Shown: positions 45,340 to 58,331, counted from the first letter of the stretch. The stretch: 64,000 nucleotides of DNA from Mucidula mucida (GCA_015501055.1 JADNYV010000030.1:1-64000); one strand, 5' to 3'. Notes: generated from the sequence alone by a model not told the origin. Made by a program: numbers and translations.

Positions 45340-47942
45340 ATGTCAACCGAAATCTTCGCCGCCGACGAGTACCACCAGAAGATGACCAGAAAAGTCCTCT
45401 GGAAACTCGGTACATGCCCAATTCCGTGTTGACTGGAGGCCATGGTCTCACCTTCCCCTCCAGATTGCCATATCTTGCCTCCACTCGCTTTGGTTGATAG
45501 CGCTCTTGATGATCTGACCCCGTACCTTCTGACCCAATTTAAGCTCTGGCTTGCCAATTTTATCGACCGTAGCAATATCGGGAACGCCAGGTTCTTTCTT
45601 TAATTGTACGCCGAAGGCTTCCATTGATCCGTATTTTTAGAATCGCAGGACTTGAAGAAGACACTCACTTAACAGGCAAACAGTTCAACATTGTACTCGC
45701 AGGTATGAGCTATTTGATTATTTCCAGCAAACTCGTCTCATGAAAATAATTAGTGTTCTATGTCACGTAGGCACACGCAACCGTCCTCCTCTTCGGAAAA
45801 TCTAACCACTTCAAGGTATCTCTTGGTCGAGCTACCGTCGAACTGGGTGATGAAGCGAATGAAACCCGATGTCTGCCAATTTTCCGCTAATCCGCTTCAT
45901 TTTACCCATATAACCTAGCGCTGGATTCCCCTCCTGGTCGGCGTCTGGGGTTTTGTGACAACTATGACTTGCTTCGTTCACAGCTTCGGTCCGTGAATCT
46001 TTCCGAACTTTCCATTGTAGCCTCATCGTTGTTCCAGGTGGCTTGATTGCAATTCGCATGTGTCTCGGCCTATGTGAGGGAGGTCTCCTCCCAGGCATCG
46101 TGCGTCTTCAACTATTTTAGTCATAGCTGCAGATGTCGAAATTGCCACACACAGATTCTGTATCTCAGTACTATCTACAAGCGTCATGAACTTCAGCTCA
46201 GGGTTGGGGTGTTTTATGCGTCGGGTATGCTGCATTACCTTCTTCTGCACATCCCCTAATGAACCTCAGCTTCTCTTTCCGGGGCATTTGGAGGTGACGA
46301 CATCCTTGTCTTTCTTGAACGGGGTTCCTTATCATCTTCGTTCAGGCCTTCTTGCGACAGCTATCATTAAAATGGATGGTATAGGCGGACTGGCTGGTTG
46401 GCGATGGATCTTCGTTTTGGAAGGAATTGCCACTGTACTTCTCAGCTTTGTTGCATGGTATTTCATGCCGACCGACATCGCATCGGCGGCGTTTCTGACT
46501 CCGGAGGAGAAAGAGTTTGCCCGTCAGTAGGCTCGGTCTTCACAATATCACTCGCCTAACGGACTTTTAGTTGCCCGCTTCCGATCCGACCACTCAACCC
46601 CTTCGCTTTCAACGCGTGCGATGAAACCGCCGAGTCCATCCGTCGATAACGATAAAGTGGAAGAGCTCAATATTGAACGTGTAAAGACGGAAACTAGTGA
46701 GGTGATCGTCGCAGCGGAAGACGAGGTCTTCGAGTGGCGAGAGATTGCAAGAGGTGCTTTCCTGTGTCGATCGTGTTGAGGCCTGTCGATTAATCGTTTA
46801 ACTCTGCAGGTTTTATGGACATTCAAACCTGGCTAACGGGGTTTGCGTACTTTGGGGTCATCGTGAGCCTATACTCGTATTCCCTTTTCCTGTAAGCGAT
46901 GTCATCATCTTCTGTTCACTGGCTCAGGACAGCATAGGCCGACCATTGTCAAAAACTTAGGATACGACGGTCCTCAAGCGCAGCTTCACACTGGCGAGCA
47001 TTTCTGTTTCGATCTATTATAGCAATCTGACACTTGTATAGTCCCGCCGTATGTGCCTGCCGCCGTGCTGACAGGCAAGCTGTCTCTTTGTTCAATATGT
47101 TCTCGATCCTCATAATTCTCTCAGTCGTGGTTGCTGTCCTAAGTGATCGCCTGAAGTGGAGAGGGCCGTTTATCTTGATCTGTTTGCCTATTGCTATCAT
47201 AGGTGGACCTCGTCAAATAATTCCCTGGCGCATCTCATAAGCTGGATAGGTTATATTGTCGCTATCACTACGACTTCGAACACTGGCCGTTATGCCGCTG
47301 TGTTCCTCATAGCCACTGGCGTGTGAGTTCCTTCACAGATAACGCCGAAGTAACACTCAGTGACGCCCTTTCAGCTACCCATCCGGTCCGTGTATCTTGT
47401 CGATTCTTCCGAACAATAGCAGCGGGCATTTCAAGAGAGCCACCACTACTGCTCTTCAGTTGGCTGTCGCAAACACCGGGTCAGTTCCCTCTAAATCGAC
47501 CAGCAACTTGTACTTACTCTGACCAGTGGGTTCGTTGCCACCTTCACATACACTCAAGGTGAAAATGGTGCCTTAGGACTCAATGATTGCTAACAGCCTC
47601 ATGCTCTAGATCAAGCACCGAAATACATTCGCGGACACACGATTAGCCTGGCCTTTCTGTGCGCTGCCTGGCTTTTGATAGGATGCAATGTGTACGCGCC
47701 GTTGTGACCAGCTCTTCGGATACAGAACTGACACACTCCTGGATAGGCTTTATTGCATGTGGGAGAACCGAGCTCGTGAACGAGGCCTTCGCCAAAATAA
47801 CATCGAAGAATACAGGACATTGTGGAACGAAGGCAAGACCCGCGCGCCGTATGTCCTTCCGCTGGTTTGGGTATCACCCAGGATTAACAAACGATTTCGC
47901 AGCATTGGCGATCGGCATCCAGACTTTCGATTTACACTTTAA
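45340..47942 (+). CDS. Allantoate-permease-like MFS transporter (anion:cation symporter family)
   Basis: Spliced exons give a continuous Dal5/Tna1-type permease: ILPPLALLWLANFIDRSNIG, IAGLEEDTHLTGKQFNIVL, FYVTYLLVELPSNWVMKRMK, RWIPLLVGVWGFVTTMTCFV, CLGLCEGGLLPGIVLYLSTI, GLAGWRWIFVLEGIATVLLS, SGPCILSILPNNSSGHFKRA and the family's C-terminus GKTRAPIGDRHPDFRFTL. Substrates of the family are small carboxylates such as allantoate, nicotinate or pantothenate; which one cannot be told. Some 14 introns, several exons under 40 nt. Unlike the siderophore transporter at 10.6 kb, all apparent frame changes here fall on good splice sites. Confidence 0.88.
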
Positions 47943-48365
47943 GAGACGAAGGAAGAAGCCCGCTTATGAAAGTGAATCATGTACGAACTCTATACGTCGT
48001 CGTGTATTTTCCCGTCTATGTTATGAAGCGACCTCCGGGCACAATTTTTTCGGCCTGCATCGCAGCCTTCCGTCGTTGCAAATTGGAAATAAACCTCTTC
48101 TCCTCCAGCGTTGGCGTCGTGACTGATTTAATCTATTGTCGGGGAAGCGGCACAAACTCAAATTGATCCGTTTCAAGGTTGGGAAGCGAATTGTCAAGTC
48201 TATTACTTAGAGTAAATCCGTACCATCATGTCGTCAACGAGCTCTATCTTGTTTTTCTGTTTGTGGCCACAATGTACGCGGATTCCGTGATACTTGTTGT
48301 GGGTGCGGCATAGCGGTGGCGGTGCGGCACGCCTCTATCCTTGACCGTCAAATAAAACGGTTGAA
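47943..48365. other. Intergenic region upstream of VIP1
   Basis: 423 bp between the MFS stop and the VIP1 ATG on the same strand. No gene or RNA seen. It must contain the VIP1 promoter. Confidence 0.5.
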
Positions 48366-51300
48366 ATGCATTGGGAACGTCAGTCGAGGCTCTCTTCCAT
48401 TTTCAGCTCTCCAGAAAGGGCCTCGCCGCGGTCGAGCTCTATTTTGACGCGCTCCTCGTCGCCGTCGTCGTCGCATTCCGACCTCGCCACCACGCTAGAA
48501 GGCCATAATCAGCATGCCGCCCCTGTTGTCCTCGGTATATGCGCTATGGATGTCAAGGCGCGCTCCAAAGCAATGAGAGAGATTCTTATTCGGCTCGTGG
48601 AACGAGCTCGCGGGGCTATTGAAGTGAAAGTGTTTGGGGATAAGGTCATACTCGATGAAGGTGAGTTTTTTGCATATCACGTTTATCCGAAGCTCAACGG
48701 TGTAGATGTCGAGAACTGGCCCAGATGCGACATCCTCATTTCTTTCTTTTCTACCGATTTCCCCCTGGACAAGGCCATATCCTATGTCAAGCTTCGAAAC
48801 CCATTCTGCATCAATGACCTTGCTCCACAGGCGTTGCTCTGGGATCGTCGCCTGGTCGGAGCCGTTCTTGACCATCTCAAAGTTCCTACCCCTCCTAGAT
48901 TAGAGGTTTCTCGCGACGGTGGGCCCAAGATCGACAGTGACTTACGAGACATGATGAAGCAGCGACTTGGTCTTGTGCTCGGTGGATACCAAGTTACACC
49001 TGAGGTCACACTTTCCGATGACGGCGACGCGCTCATAATCGACGGTAAAGTACTGAAGAAGCCATTTGTGGAAAAACCAGTTAGCGGTGAAGATCATAAT
49101 GTCTATATCTACTTCAAAGGAGGCGGAGGCCGTCGACTCTTCCGAAAGGTGTGTCAAGTTCGACGTACGAGGTTGTTGTTGACACTTTCTTCCAGGTCGG
49201 TAATAAATCGAGTGATCTCGATCCTACCCTCAACCATCCGCGAACGGACGGTTCGTACATATATGAGCAGTTTATTGATGTCGACAATTCCGAAGACATC
49301 AAAGTGTATACTGTCGGCAAGGAGTACACACATGCTGAGACTCGCAAGTCTCCCGTAGTCGATGGTGTTGTTCGCAGGAACACTGAAGGTAAAGAAATAC
49401 GGTACGCTACGCCTCCTGAATGTTCGTTGCTCTTCTCAAGGCTTCGTAGCTTCATTACACGCCTCAGTGATGAAGAGAAATCTTGGGCCAACAAAATCTG
49501 TGACGGGTTTGGTCAACGCGTCTGCGGGTTCGATATGCTTCGCTGTGAAAACGGGCAAAAAAGTCGAGTCATCGATGTTAATGGCTGGAGCTTTGTGAAG
49601 GGCAATAGTACATACTATGGTAAATCCGCGACTTCCTCTGATTACGACCTTAACTCAGCCCCCATCCCAAGACAAAGCTTCCGATATCCTGGCCGCCCTG
49701 TGCATGAGACTTTCTTCTTCTCCCGACAGAGCTCTCCCAGCAGCCGAAAATCCTCCAGTGGAGGCTCCAACGTGGCTTCTCAAGGCTAACGTTACTGTCT
49801 ATCGACATGCAGATCGTACACCGAAACAGAAACTCAAATTGTAAGTCTTATTAACTAGCATTTGTTTGATTGCTGATTGTTTGACCAGCAACTTCCCTAT
49901 TGATGAGGCATGGACACAGCCGTTTGTGAAGCTGCTGAACGGAGAAAAGGAGGAGATTATCTTGCGAGAAAAGGATCAACTTAATTTGATTGCAACCGCA
50001 GTTGAAGAGGCTAAAAGACTTGGTGCTGAAGGCGAGGAGTTGGCCAAGTTGAGCCAGCTGAACAATGCTCTGTTCAGGAAGATTGATCTTCCCGGCACAA
50101 AAGCTCAACTGAAGCCAGTCTATTCCAAGCGTCAAGCTAATAAAAACCGGAAGCTCACAAAATTGACACTGGTTTTCAAATGGGGAGGCGAGGTGAGACT
50201 CATGCCAGCGGTAAAGATGACACCTATTGAGTTTGTATCAGTTCACTCATTCGGCGCGATATCAATCTCGAGACCTTGGCGAGAACATGAAGAAGGATAT
50301 ATCTATCATGAGTATGATTTTTCCTCAACCACTTGGCATATTTCTGATCTGACTTTCAGACAAGGAAGTTCTTCAGAACGTTAAAGCGAGTAACGACGTT
50401 TCCTCACGTTTACTTCCGTGCTGATATCAGTTGTAGATATTTACTTCGTCGGAAAGACGAGTTATCGCATCCGCTGAGATTTTCGCTGCATCTCTTCATG
50501 AAACGCATTCTTCTACACCGACAACGTCGTCAAGTGGCCGCTCTTCCTTCGATGGTTCGAACAACGGATACTACAGTGGTGGTTCTCCGATACCGCCCAC
50601 ACCTCTCACGTTGATTGTGCGCAAGGATCTTTTGGATGATTCAAACGCGGCGAAGGATCTTATGGATGACGTCAAGAAGAGGTTGAAGATTCTCTTGCGA
50701 CCTGGTGAATCCGAGAAACGACCAGAGTTGACTTGGCCCAAGAGCATGAAAAAGGAACCTGTAGAAGTTGTCAAGGTACGTACCGCTTGCCATAGCCTAC
50801 GAACTCTACTCAAAGTCAGTATAGGAAGTCATTGAGCTCCTTAGCTCTTTCCGGGACATTATGCGGAAGAATTTTGATACGATGGATATAGACAAGATAC
50901 AAGAGAGATGGTGCTGCGGTGACGAGCCATGGCTCTTTAGAGAACGATGGGAGAAGTTGTTCGAGGACTTTTGTGACGTCGAACAGAAAAAGTTTGACCC
51001 TTCACGAGTGAGGAAACTGCTTGGCATTTTTATCATACACTCATCTTGTTATCCAAGGTTTCTGAGCTTTACGACACCATCAAGTATTGTGCCTTACATC
51101 ACAGGACATTCCTATTCGCCATTTTCGACGAGAACGGTCGCCGTGATCCATTGCAACCGCACGATCGCAAGCTGCACGAACTGTATGGGCGTGCAAAGGC
51201 ATTGTTTGATCTCGTCGCTCCCCAAGAATACGGCATTGATCCTGATGAAAAGCAAGTCATAGTCGCCAGCCTCGTATGATGTTTGCTGACCGTTTCAATC

Positions 51301-51929
51301 AGGGAAGAGATTGGGGTCCTGACGTCTCTGCCCCTACTGCACAATGTTGTGCAAGACCTGGAGGCTGCTCGCAATAATGGTGGCAGTTCGTTGACGCTGT
51401 ATTTCACCAAGGAAAGCCACATCCATACTCTTGTCAATCTTGTGCTACTTTCCGGGCTTCCTATCGCCAATAGAAGGATACCAGAACTGGATTACGCGGT
51501 AAGAATAGCATTTCTGCAACTAGATACATGTGCTCATGACTACCAGTCACATATCACGTTCGAGCTCTACGAACGCAATCATGGACGGGGGAAGTCTGAC
51601 AAGGAATACTCGATCAAAATATCATTGAGTGAAGGCGCACATTCATCCAACGTCCTCGACTCCACTTTAGATGCTCGGCATTCCTTGAACGTACAATCGC
51701 GCAAGAAATTGACGCAGCATCTTCCATACAGTTTGGTGATAGAAAAGTTATCGAAACACTTCCATCGCTTGAGCGAGGTATGTGTTGCAATACTCGACGC
51801 GTGACACTCACCGACGTATTCTCACAGCTTCAAGACGATGATACAGGCCCTGACACACCGTTTGAGATGGTGGAAACTTCGCCCTCCCAGCTAGACAGTA
51901 GTAGTGATGACGGACTAGTAATCTCATAG
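48366..51929 (+). CDS. VIP1: Diphosphoinositol pentakisphosphate kinase (Vip1/Asp1, PPIP5K)
   Basis: A dual-domain enzyme making and removing the 1-diphosphate of inositol pyrophosphates. The Ser-rich leader is followed by the ATP-grasp kinase domain: [87 protein letters not shown] and [13 protein letters not shown]. The histidine-phosphatase-like domain starts [17 protein letters not shown], with the catalytic RHADR intact, and continues [24 protein letters not shown] and [16 protein letters not shown] segments, the last giving the second catalytic His. It ends in an acidic tail ([10 protein letters not shown]). Asp1 enzymes affect microtubules, polar growth and phosphate signalling. About ten introns. 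Confidence 0.95.
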
Positions 51930-52006
51930 ATGTAGATATAGCCTGCGGAATTATTTGGGCACCTATATTATACCTTACATGCTAGTAATGTAGCAAATGG
52001 AATTGT

Positions 52007-52822
52007 CTAATCTTCGCGATCGTCTTCCCACTGAGAGAGCCCGAGCTTGAGACGAGCGCTCTGCAGCTGCTCTGGCTTGAGATCCTTTAAGAGGAAGCCC
52101 TGGGGTTTGTATAACGTTGAAGGGGATTGGGAGAGCTGTGAGGATTGTGTGGCCAAGGAGGCGAACGAGCTGGTTGATTCGTGATATCTGTACATAGGTC
52201 AAGGTGAGGCGTCGTGAATAAAGATGTAACATACAATCTAGACACACGTTAGAATTGAGAACTAGCTGATGGAGGCGACGTACCGGTAGGCTTCCTTGTT
52301 TAGACAATCAGCCTCTGTTATCTTGTCCAATACAGCCTTCTTGAATGCGGACTTGATGTAGTGCAGCACGTCAAAGACATGATGCTCCTTTGGTCTGCAA
52401 TCAAATGTCAACCCGGGCTTTGACTGCGCGGACGAGAAAGCGGACCTCCATGGATGGAATCTCGGGAGCAGATTGAAGGTGCCGTTGGAGGAGATGAGAG
52501 GGTGGAACATGTCGGTGGTAAACTGCACGACAGGCGGGCGGTCGGGGTACTCTGGCGGGAACAGCAGGCGGAACTTGAAGACCGCATCGGCGTAGTAGCC
52601 TGTCACAGTCAAACGGTGTGTTTCCTCGAGCACTGGAGGCGCACCTTGGTGGACAAAGAATATTGCGTCCCATGCAAGGAGTGATTCCCTCGACGGGGTG
52701 ACATACATCCCAAGCGGACAATGTGAGCGGAATCTCAGAGACGCATATTCCAGCGCTACCGTCGTAGACGTGACTGGAGACACGTTGGATTCCGCGTTGT
52801 TGGTTCGCGACTTGGTAGTCAT
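52007..52822 (-). CDS. Catalytically dead E2 variant, AKTIP/FTS-like
   Basis: A UBC fold is visible (YASLRFRSHCPLGMYVTPS, YYADAVFKFRLLFPPEYPDR, PPVVQFTTDMFHPLISSNGT), but the position of the active cysteine reads GTFNLLPRFHPW, with no Cys. This is the pattern of AKTIP/Fused-Toes proteins, which in animals work with HOOK proteins in endosome and vesicle transport; that role is inferred here. The C-terminal helices (LKDLKPEQLQSARLKLGL) and the end SQWEDDRED are outside the fold. The start at 52822 (MTTKSRTNNAES) is preferred; an ATG at 52873 overlaps the stop of the upstream Air gene and may belong to a 5' leader with an intron. Confidence 0.82.
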
Positions 52823-52872
52823 CGTACTAGAGAAACAAGTCCTGATATGGCAAGTACATACACTACTTGACA

Positions 52873-54709
52873 TTAACGTGCATACCCACCCTTGTAACGC
52901 GGACGATGATCATGAGACTCTCCCCGATGTCGTCTGTCTGAATCCCGGTCGCGGTCCCAGTCCCGCCGCGAGCCTTTACCACCATTGTCATACATATACG
53001 GATCTGACTGTCTCGTTCTCCGCGCTTCTCCTTCTCTTTCCGTCCATCTTCCCTCCCATTCTTATTTGGCCGATCCGAGAGACGACTCTCCAACCCCGTA
53101 GGCTTCGGCGGCAGGGGTATAAACTGTTTCCCAATAGATGCTCCAAATGATATCTTCTTCGGTCCTTTCCCAGAATCTGACCGGGCTGGCGCTGTTTCTC
53201 TTCGACGATGTTTATTATCGAACCAACTGTGTCCGGAATCGTCTGTTTCCCGTTGATTGCGCTCTGACCGCTCCAGTCTCTGCCTCGCCTTCTGCTTGCC
53301 AACACGACCGGCATTGCCAATAAAGTTGTCATCCTTCTCCCAGTCACGAAAGTCGCGTCGCACAACACCATTTGTCGCGATATCGGTCTCAGAAAACGGA
53401 CCTGATAGGATGTTACGGGGGTGAAAGGCAGAGCCATCTTCTGGAACGCCAATAGGACGAGCAGCGTCGCAGCTCTGAAGACTAATGAGAAAAGAAAAGA
53501 TAACGGATTGGCATACTCACATCGCCCCAGTGACCACCGAGTCCGCAGTTATAACACCACGCGTCCTCCGCAATGTACCCTTCGCCGCCCTCGCCCAATG
53601 ATAGTGTAGCTTTCTCTCGCCGACTATTGATGGTTTTTGTGCGATCCTCCTCCGAAATGTATTCATACAATCGCCACCAAGTCGGGCATTCCTACCACCC
53701 TCATCAGCAAGTGATATCGAAATAACGAGGCAGGCACGTACAGATGTAAGATGGGTTTCGTTTCCACAGCGCTGACATAGATAACTAGAGCTGCCTCGTT
53801 GATAGGTATGTCGGTTAGGGCACGACTACAGGCACTTGAGTGTAATGAATTTGCTGAATGTCGTTTATACGAACCGAAGATAAATGGCCTTTCATCCCAC
53901 AGGTGAAGCAGTTTTTGCTGATTGGACATGACCTGGTGGTGTGCTCGTCGCGCGCACCACATGTTAGACACTAATGGCGGCAATTCTGATGAGCGGGACT
54001 AGATGGGCTGATGGTGTACTGACGATGATGACCGGGCAGTGGAATGTTGTATGCTCTCCTTCCGCACCACAATTTTTGCACACGCTTTTTGTCTTGACAG
54101 GTTTCTCGTCTGGGTCTTGATAGTATCGAGCGATGCCCTGGTGTCGATCAGCGGACGTACTCGAGAGTATTTCAGGGTGCATACCTTGCGACTGTTGCTG
54201 TCATAATCAAGGTAATCAATGAAATCTTCGTTTTCTTGGGAAGCGGGAATGATTTCGACGGGTAGCGAGCCAAAGACTTGAACGTGAGAGGGAAGAATAA
54301 GCTTGGTTTCCTCGTCTGGAGGTAGTTCGCTTGTAGAAAATGCTGGTACAGCTCGCTGGGAGGATGTGGATTGTAAAGCCGGGGTCAGGTCAACATAGAA
54401 GTCTCCATCGTCGGCAGTGGGAGTAGGAGATCGTTTACTGCGTTTGGAGGGTGATTCGCGGGTCCGCGAAGGACCTTCACCACGGTCTGTCGCGTCATCT
54501 CGGGGCTGCTTGCGCGACTCTGCGGTATCCGCTGTGATAGATTTTCGTTTCTTCTTCCGTTTCCGTGACTTTCTTGTTTCCGATTCCAACTTTGGCTCCT
54601 TTACATCGATTTCGCCTGACTCTGGTTCTGGCTCGCTGTCTTGGGGTAATTGGGTGACTGGTGGCGATTCGACAGTGAGATCAATGATATCGGTCTGTGA
54701 GCTCGCCAT
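52873..54709 (-). CDS. AIR1: Zinc-knuckle RNA-binding protein of the TRAMP complex (Air1/Air2)
   Basis: Five CCHC knuckles are present, as in Air1/2: CKNCGAEGEHTTFHC, CLTCGARDEHTTRSC, CFTCGMKGHLSSSC, CQRCGNETHLTSEC and CYNCGLGGHWGDSC. The N-terminal half is acidic then Lys/Arg-rich (SRKRKKKRKS). In TRAMP, Air proteins bridge RNA and the poly(A) polymerase Trf4 to feed the nuclear exosome. The tail is Arg/Asp-rich and should end RPRYKGGYAR with a TAA at 52873-52875, but that frame is one base out from the frame ending KEKEKRGERDS near 53005. A short cryptic intron or an indel is unresolved. Confidence 0.85.
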
Positions 54710-55124
54710 TGTGCCCGTCGAGGGGGCGGGCAGACGGCGATGGTCGCTGTTGACGTTCAAGTGGATGCAACATTTTTGAGCTTGAAGATTGGTAAGCGAT
54801 TTGCCGGTTCGGCACTTGACCATGAAACTCTGGTGCCGTGAGAAAGCAGAAAGACTTGTCGAGCATGTACACGTCTCAATTGTTAGGAAAAGAATCTCCA
54901 CCAAACATTCAAAATCGCGTATATGGTCGAGAATAGGTTAACACGTGTGCTCTCAAGTCTCTCCAACTACAACTACAGACAGAACTGGTCTATGTTGAAC
55001 AGTGGCCTTGAGGTGCTACATGGTGCTACAGGCTATCGATACAGTTGTTGAAAACAGAAATACAGTTGTGAAAGTCCCAGATATGTTGAATATATTACAG
55101 GGCGCCATGTTGAATAGGCATCGC
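54710..55124. other. Intergenic region between CAF16 end and AIR1 start
   Basis: 415 bp; both neighbours are on the minus strand, so it holds the AIR1 promoter. A short near-direct repeat (gaggtgctacatggtgctacag) is visible around 55012-55033. No gene seen. Confidence 0.45.
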
Positions 55125-56276
55125 CTAATGACTATAATCGTATCTAACGAAGAGTCAGTCGATGATTACAGCGAAACTTGATAGCTTACTTTCTGTAGAA
55201 CGTTTCCGAATCAGTTACGGGAGCCTGTGGGACGCTTTCAGAAACGAAGAGCCGGCGGAAGTAGGACCTACGTCGTCGCGCCGAGCTCCTCTAGTCTTCC
55301 TGCCTTGCGCTTCGAGTTGCTTTCTATGGTCGCGATCTTCCTTCAACCACTCAAGTGCCACATTATACAACGTCTGAGTAATAACGCCTTGTTTCACAAA
55401 GGGCCATGCGGTGGGTGGAGTTACAAACGCGCCAAAACGCATGTGAGCGACATGCGTAGGAAACTCGTTTAGACCATCAAATATATGAGTAGCGTCTGAT
55501 GGAGCGGTTAATTGCAGGTTGATTGATGAAAAAATGAGACTTGCAGATGATTGTAGCTCCTCTGGTCTCTGAATCGTGCTTCAGAAACTTGAGCAGATCA
55601 TCGCGTACCAAGACATCTAGATCGACGGTGACCTGAGAGGACGCGTGAGATCAGGACGAGATGACGAAAAAAGACGATGTACCTCGTCCAAAAGCAGGAC
55701 ATCCCACGGCATCATGAGGCCGAAGCAAAGTTGCACGCGCCGGCGCTCGCCATCTGAAATGGCGTGCATATGCCAGTCTAAATCGATATCAAGAAGATCC
55801 AGTAAGATATCGCGTCGTTCTTTGTATCTGTACCCGCCGACCGAGTCGAGGAAGGACGAGACCACGATATCACCGCGGACAACAGGATTCATTGCCCTTT
55901 AGCAGGAACACGTTGAAGAGGATCGATTTGAAGATGACAACAGTGACTCACCATTCTGTGCCAAGGAAGGATACCCCTTCAGGCGACTTGCGAAATACAT
56001 CGCAGTCTTTGATACGTATGTCCGCGCCTGGGGTGCTGACGAGACGTTTTCCGGCTAGAATTTGAAGAAGAGTGGATTTACCCGCTACGGAAGAACTGAG
56101 AAAAAAGACCCAAGAAGACCAGATAGAGCATCAAGACCTCCGTTGGCACCAACCAGTATAGTGCGAGAACCCCTCGGAAGATTAAGAGAGATATTGGAAA
56201 GCACGGCGTCTCCAGTTCCTTGATAAGTGTAAGTGAGGTCATGGACAGCGACGGTGATAATATGATTGGTAGCCAT
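55125..56276 (-). CDS. CAF16: ABC ATPase Caf16 (CCR4-NOT associated)
   Basis: A soluble, single-cassette ABC protein. [20 protein letters not shown] opens the domain; the Walker A is split by an intron (ILVGANG then [15 protein letters not shown]). The signature is [14 protein letters not shown] and the Walker [15 protein letters not shown], followed by [13 protein letters not shown] with the switch His. There are no membrane segments. The C-terminus is encoded by two small exons: the tail RGARRDD joins [12 protein letters not shown], and a final mini-exon adds YDYSH (stop at 55125-55127), giving the family ending FYRKYDYSH. Yeast Caf16 associates with CCR4-NOT and Mediator. Divergent from OPY2 across 175 bp. 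Confidence 0.92.
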
Positions 56277-56451
56277 GACAGTGGGGATGAGGGTTACTGT
56301 TATGAAATGACAGCCACACTTTTGCGGATGACCGTGGGTAAGGCACGGATTGTTACTTGTCCTCAGTCAACTACATCGTCGGCTTTTCGCAGGGCCCGTC
56401 ACTGTTCGTTCTGCTAGCCCAACTCGCCACGCTCTTTCTTCCTTTTCTGTC

Positions 56452-58331
56452 ATGCACATCGCTGCTCTCCTGCCCCGTGCCTCAGACGGCTGCATAGACT
56501 GCCCCGACACTCCAGTCTGCTCCTGCTCCTCCAACCAGGAATGCGTTCTGATATTCAGGTCAGTCCACATCTAATCCGCCTCATGGGCGCAGCATTCAAC
56601 GCTTTTTTCAGAGATTGTTACACCTGTGAGACCTTTAGATGTGTCAACAAGAGCAACGGCTCGTCGTCGTCCGGCTCCGGTGGTGTCAGCAAGGGTGCAA
56701 TGGCCGGTGCTGTCGTGGGTAGCCTCATATTTCTGGCAGGCGCCGTCTTTCTCTTCCTCTGGTGGCGCAAGCAGCAGCGTCTGCGCAACGCCGCCGGCCA
56801 GGCAACGGAAGTCAAGAAAGACACGCCCGCGCCTGCAGAGACCGTTCTGAACAGGCCCGATCCCAGCGAAAAGCCCTGTCCTTCGCCCACGGCCCAAAGC
56901 ACCGTGCGCGTCTATTCCATCTCTTCCAATACCACCATCGACCTGGACCCCGAATCTCAAGCTGGCTCTCGTCGTCTCGATTCGCCGGCCAGCTCTGTTC
57001 GCTCCAATCCCTTTGATGACAATAACTCTATCCAAACTGCTGGCACAGAAGGAACAAATGTTATACCTATCGCACTTGTATCTCCTGACCCTTCTTCCCA
57101 TTCTCAGTCCTCCCAGCTTTCGTCTCCAGTCCGTCCGCCCAGACCAGACACCAGTTTGGACAATGTTAATAATGCCCATCATGACACGCTCCGTGCAATG
57201 CCGCCCAATTATGCCCAGTCACAACGTTCAGGCGTGTCTGCGGTTACGCGCAATTCGTACATGTCCAGCGCTAGTTACGCCAGCGACTTGCTCAATGAAG
57301 CGCCCATCATCATGACTGCCACTCATGGCCCTGTTCGTCAATTGCTTGGTGTTCAAAAGGCAGAGGTCGTCAATCCATCATCTGATGGCCTGAAGCCGCC
57401 TGCAACTGCACTGCGCCCCGCAGTAAGTTCGCCTTTGGCCGTGACTTCCTTTGGTCCCTCGGATGTTATCAGTGAGGAGCATAATCCTTTCAATGACCGC
57501 CACTCAACAGCGACCACCCATGCGACCTCGCCAGCCACGACCAACTTTGGGCCCCTGTCCCCGTCAGCCAACACTCATGCATCCATGCAATCAGCGCAGT
57601 CCACATGGGTGCCCGATGGGCCTCTGCTTCCTTGGGCAAAGCACGATGGTGATGACAACAACAACAGTCGTCCATCAAGTGTCAGTACACAGGCAGGTTC
57701 TCTCATTGGTTTCGGCAACGCTACACGGGTCAATGTCGGTCTCTTGGGTCGCTCTCCGTCGTATCGCACGACCATGGGACGCCTTGTTACGCCTTCAACC
57801 GCTGGACTAGGCACCTTTGAAGAGCAGCAGCAGCGGTCTATAGCGCATAATCAGCAAAGAGCTGTGATGCAGAACAAAAGAACATCTGGGTCCTCGGTCA
57901 TTTCAGCGACGTCGACACGCGCTGATTCTATCCTTGAATCATTCCCCTTTGTTCCTCCGTCTCCGATATCAAACAGACCGATGAGGTCGCCGCCCGTTTC
58001 TCCATTGGCTCAGCAAAACTTTTCGAGTCCACCTCCGCCCAAACAGGCGCATGCTGAATCGCACTATGAAGAAGAAAGTGATCTCCCAGCGCCGCCTGAT
58101 AGGCGAACGCTCGGGTTGTCAACCGGTTCACAGTTGTCAACAGCATCGTCTGGGTTAGGGTCGTTCCCGTTCCAAATTGATACCGGCAACTCGAGGGATT
58201 CGCACGCACCTTCTGCGTACAGTGGGCGTCAACGTGCCAGTTTAGATACGCTGGCGTTGACGAGCGATCTCTCTTCATACCCGCTTGGCTTTGATCGAGA
58301 TAGCCATGTTCCTCCAGTACCCAAGACATAA
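56452..58331 (+). CDS. OPY2: Opy2-like membrane anchor of the HOG pathway
   Basis: The short ectodomain carries the Opy2 cysteine pattern: GCIDCPDTPVCSCSSNQEC, then across the single intron RDCYTCETFRC. A single membrane segment (AGAVVGSLIFLAGAVFLFLW) follows, then a basic stop (WRKQQRLR) and a cytosolic tail of more than 500 residues rich in Ser, Pro and Thr, with many SP sites and NPFDD/NPFND motifs. Opy2 recruits Ste50 and so Ste11 to the membrane in osmostress signalling. No cleavable signal peptide is evident. The second exon (from about 56612) is one long open frame. Start MHIAALLPRASDG. Confidence 0.88.

Noticed and set aside
45340..47942. Allantoate-type MFS gene as a second pseudogene
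   Set aside because: Every apparent frame break falls on usable GT-AG introns, and the joined protein matches the family to its C-terminus.
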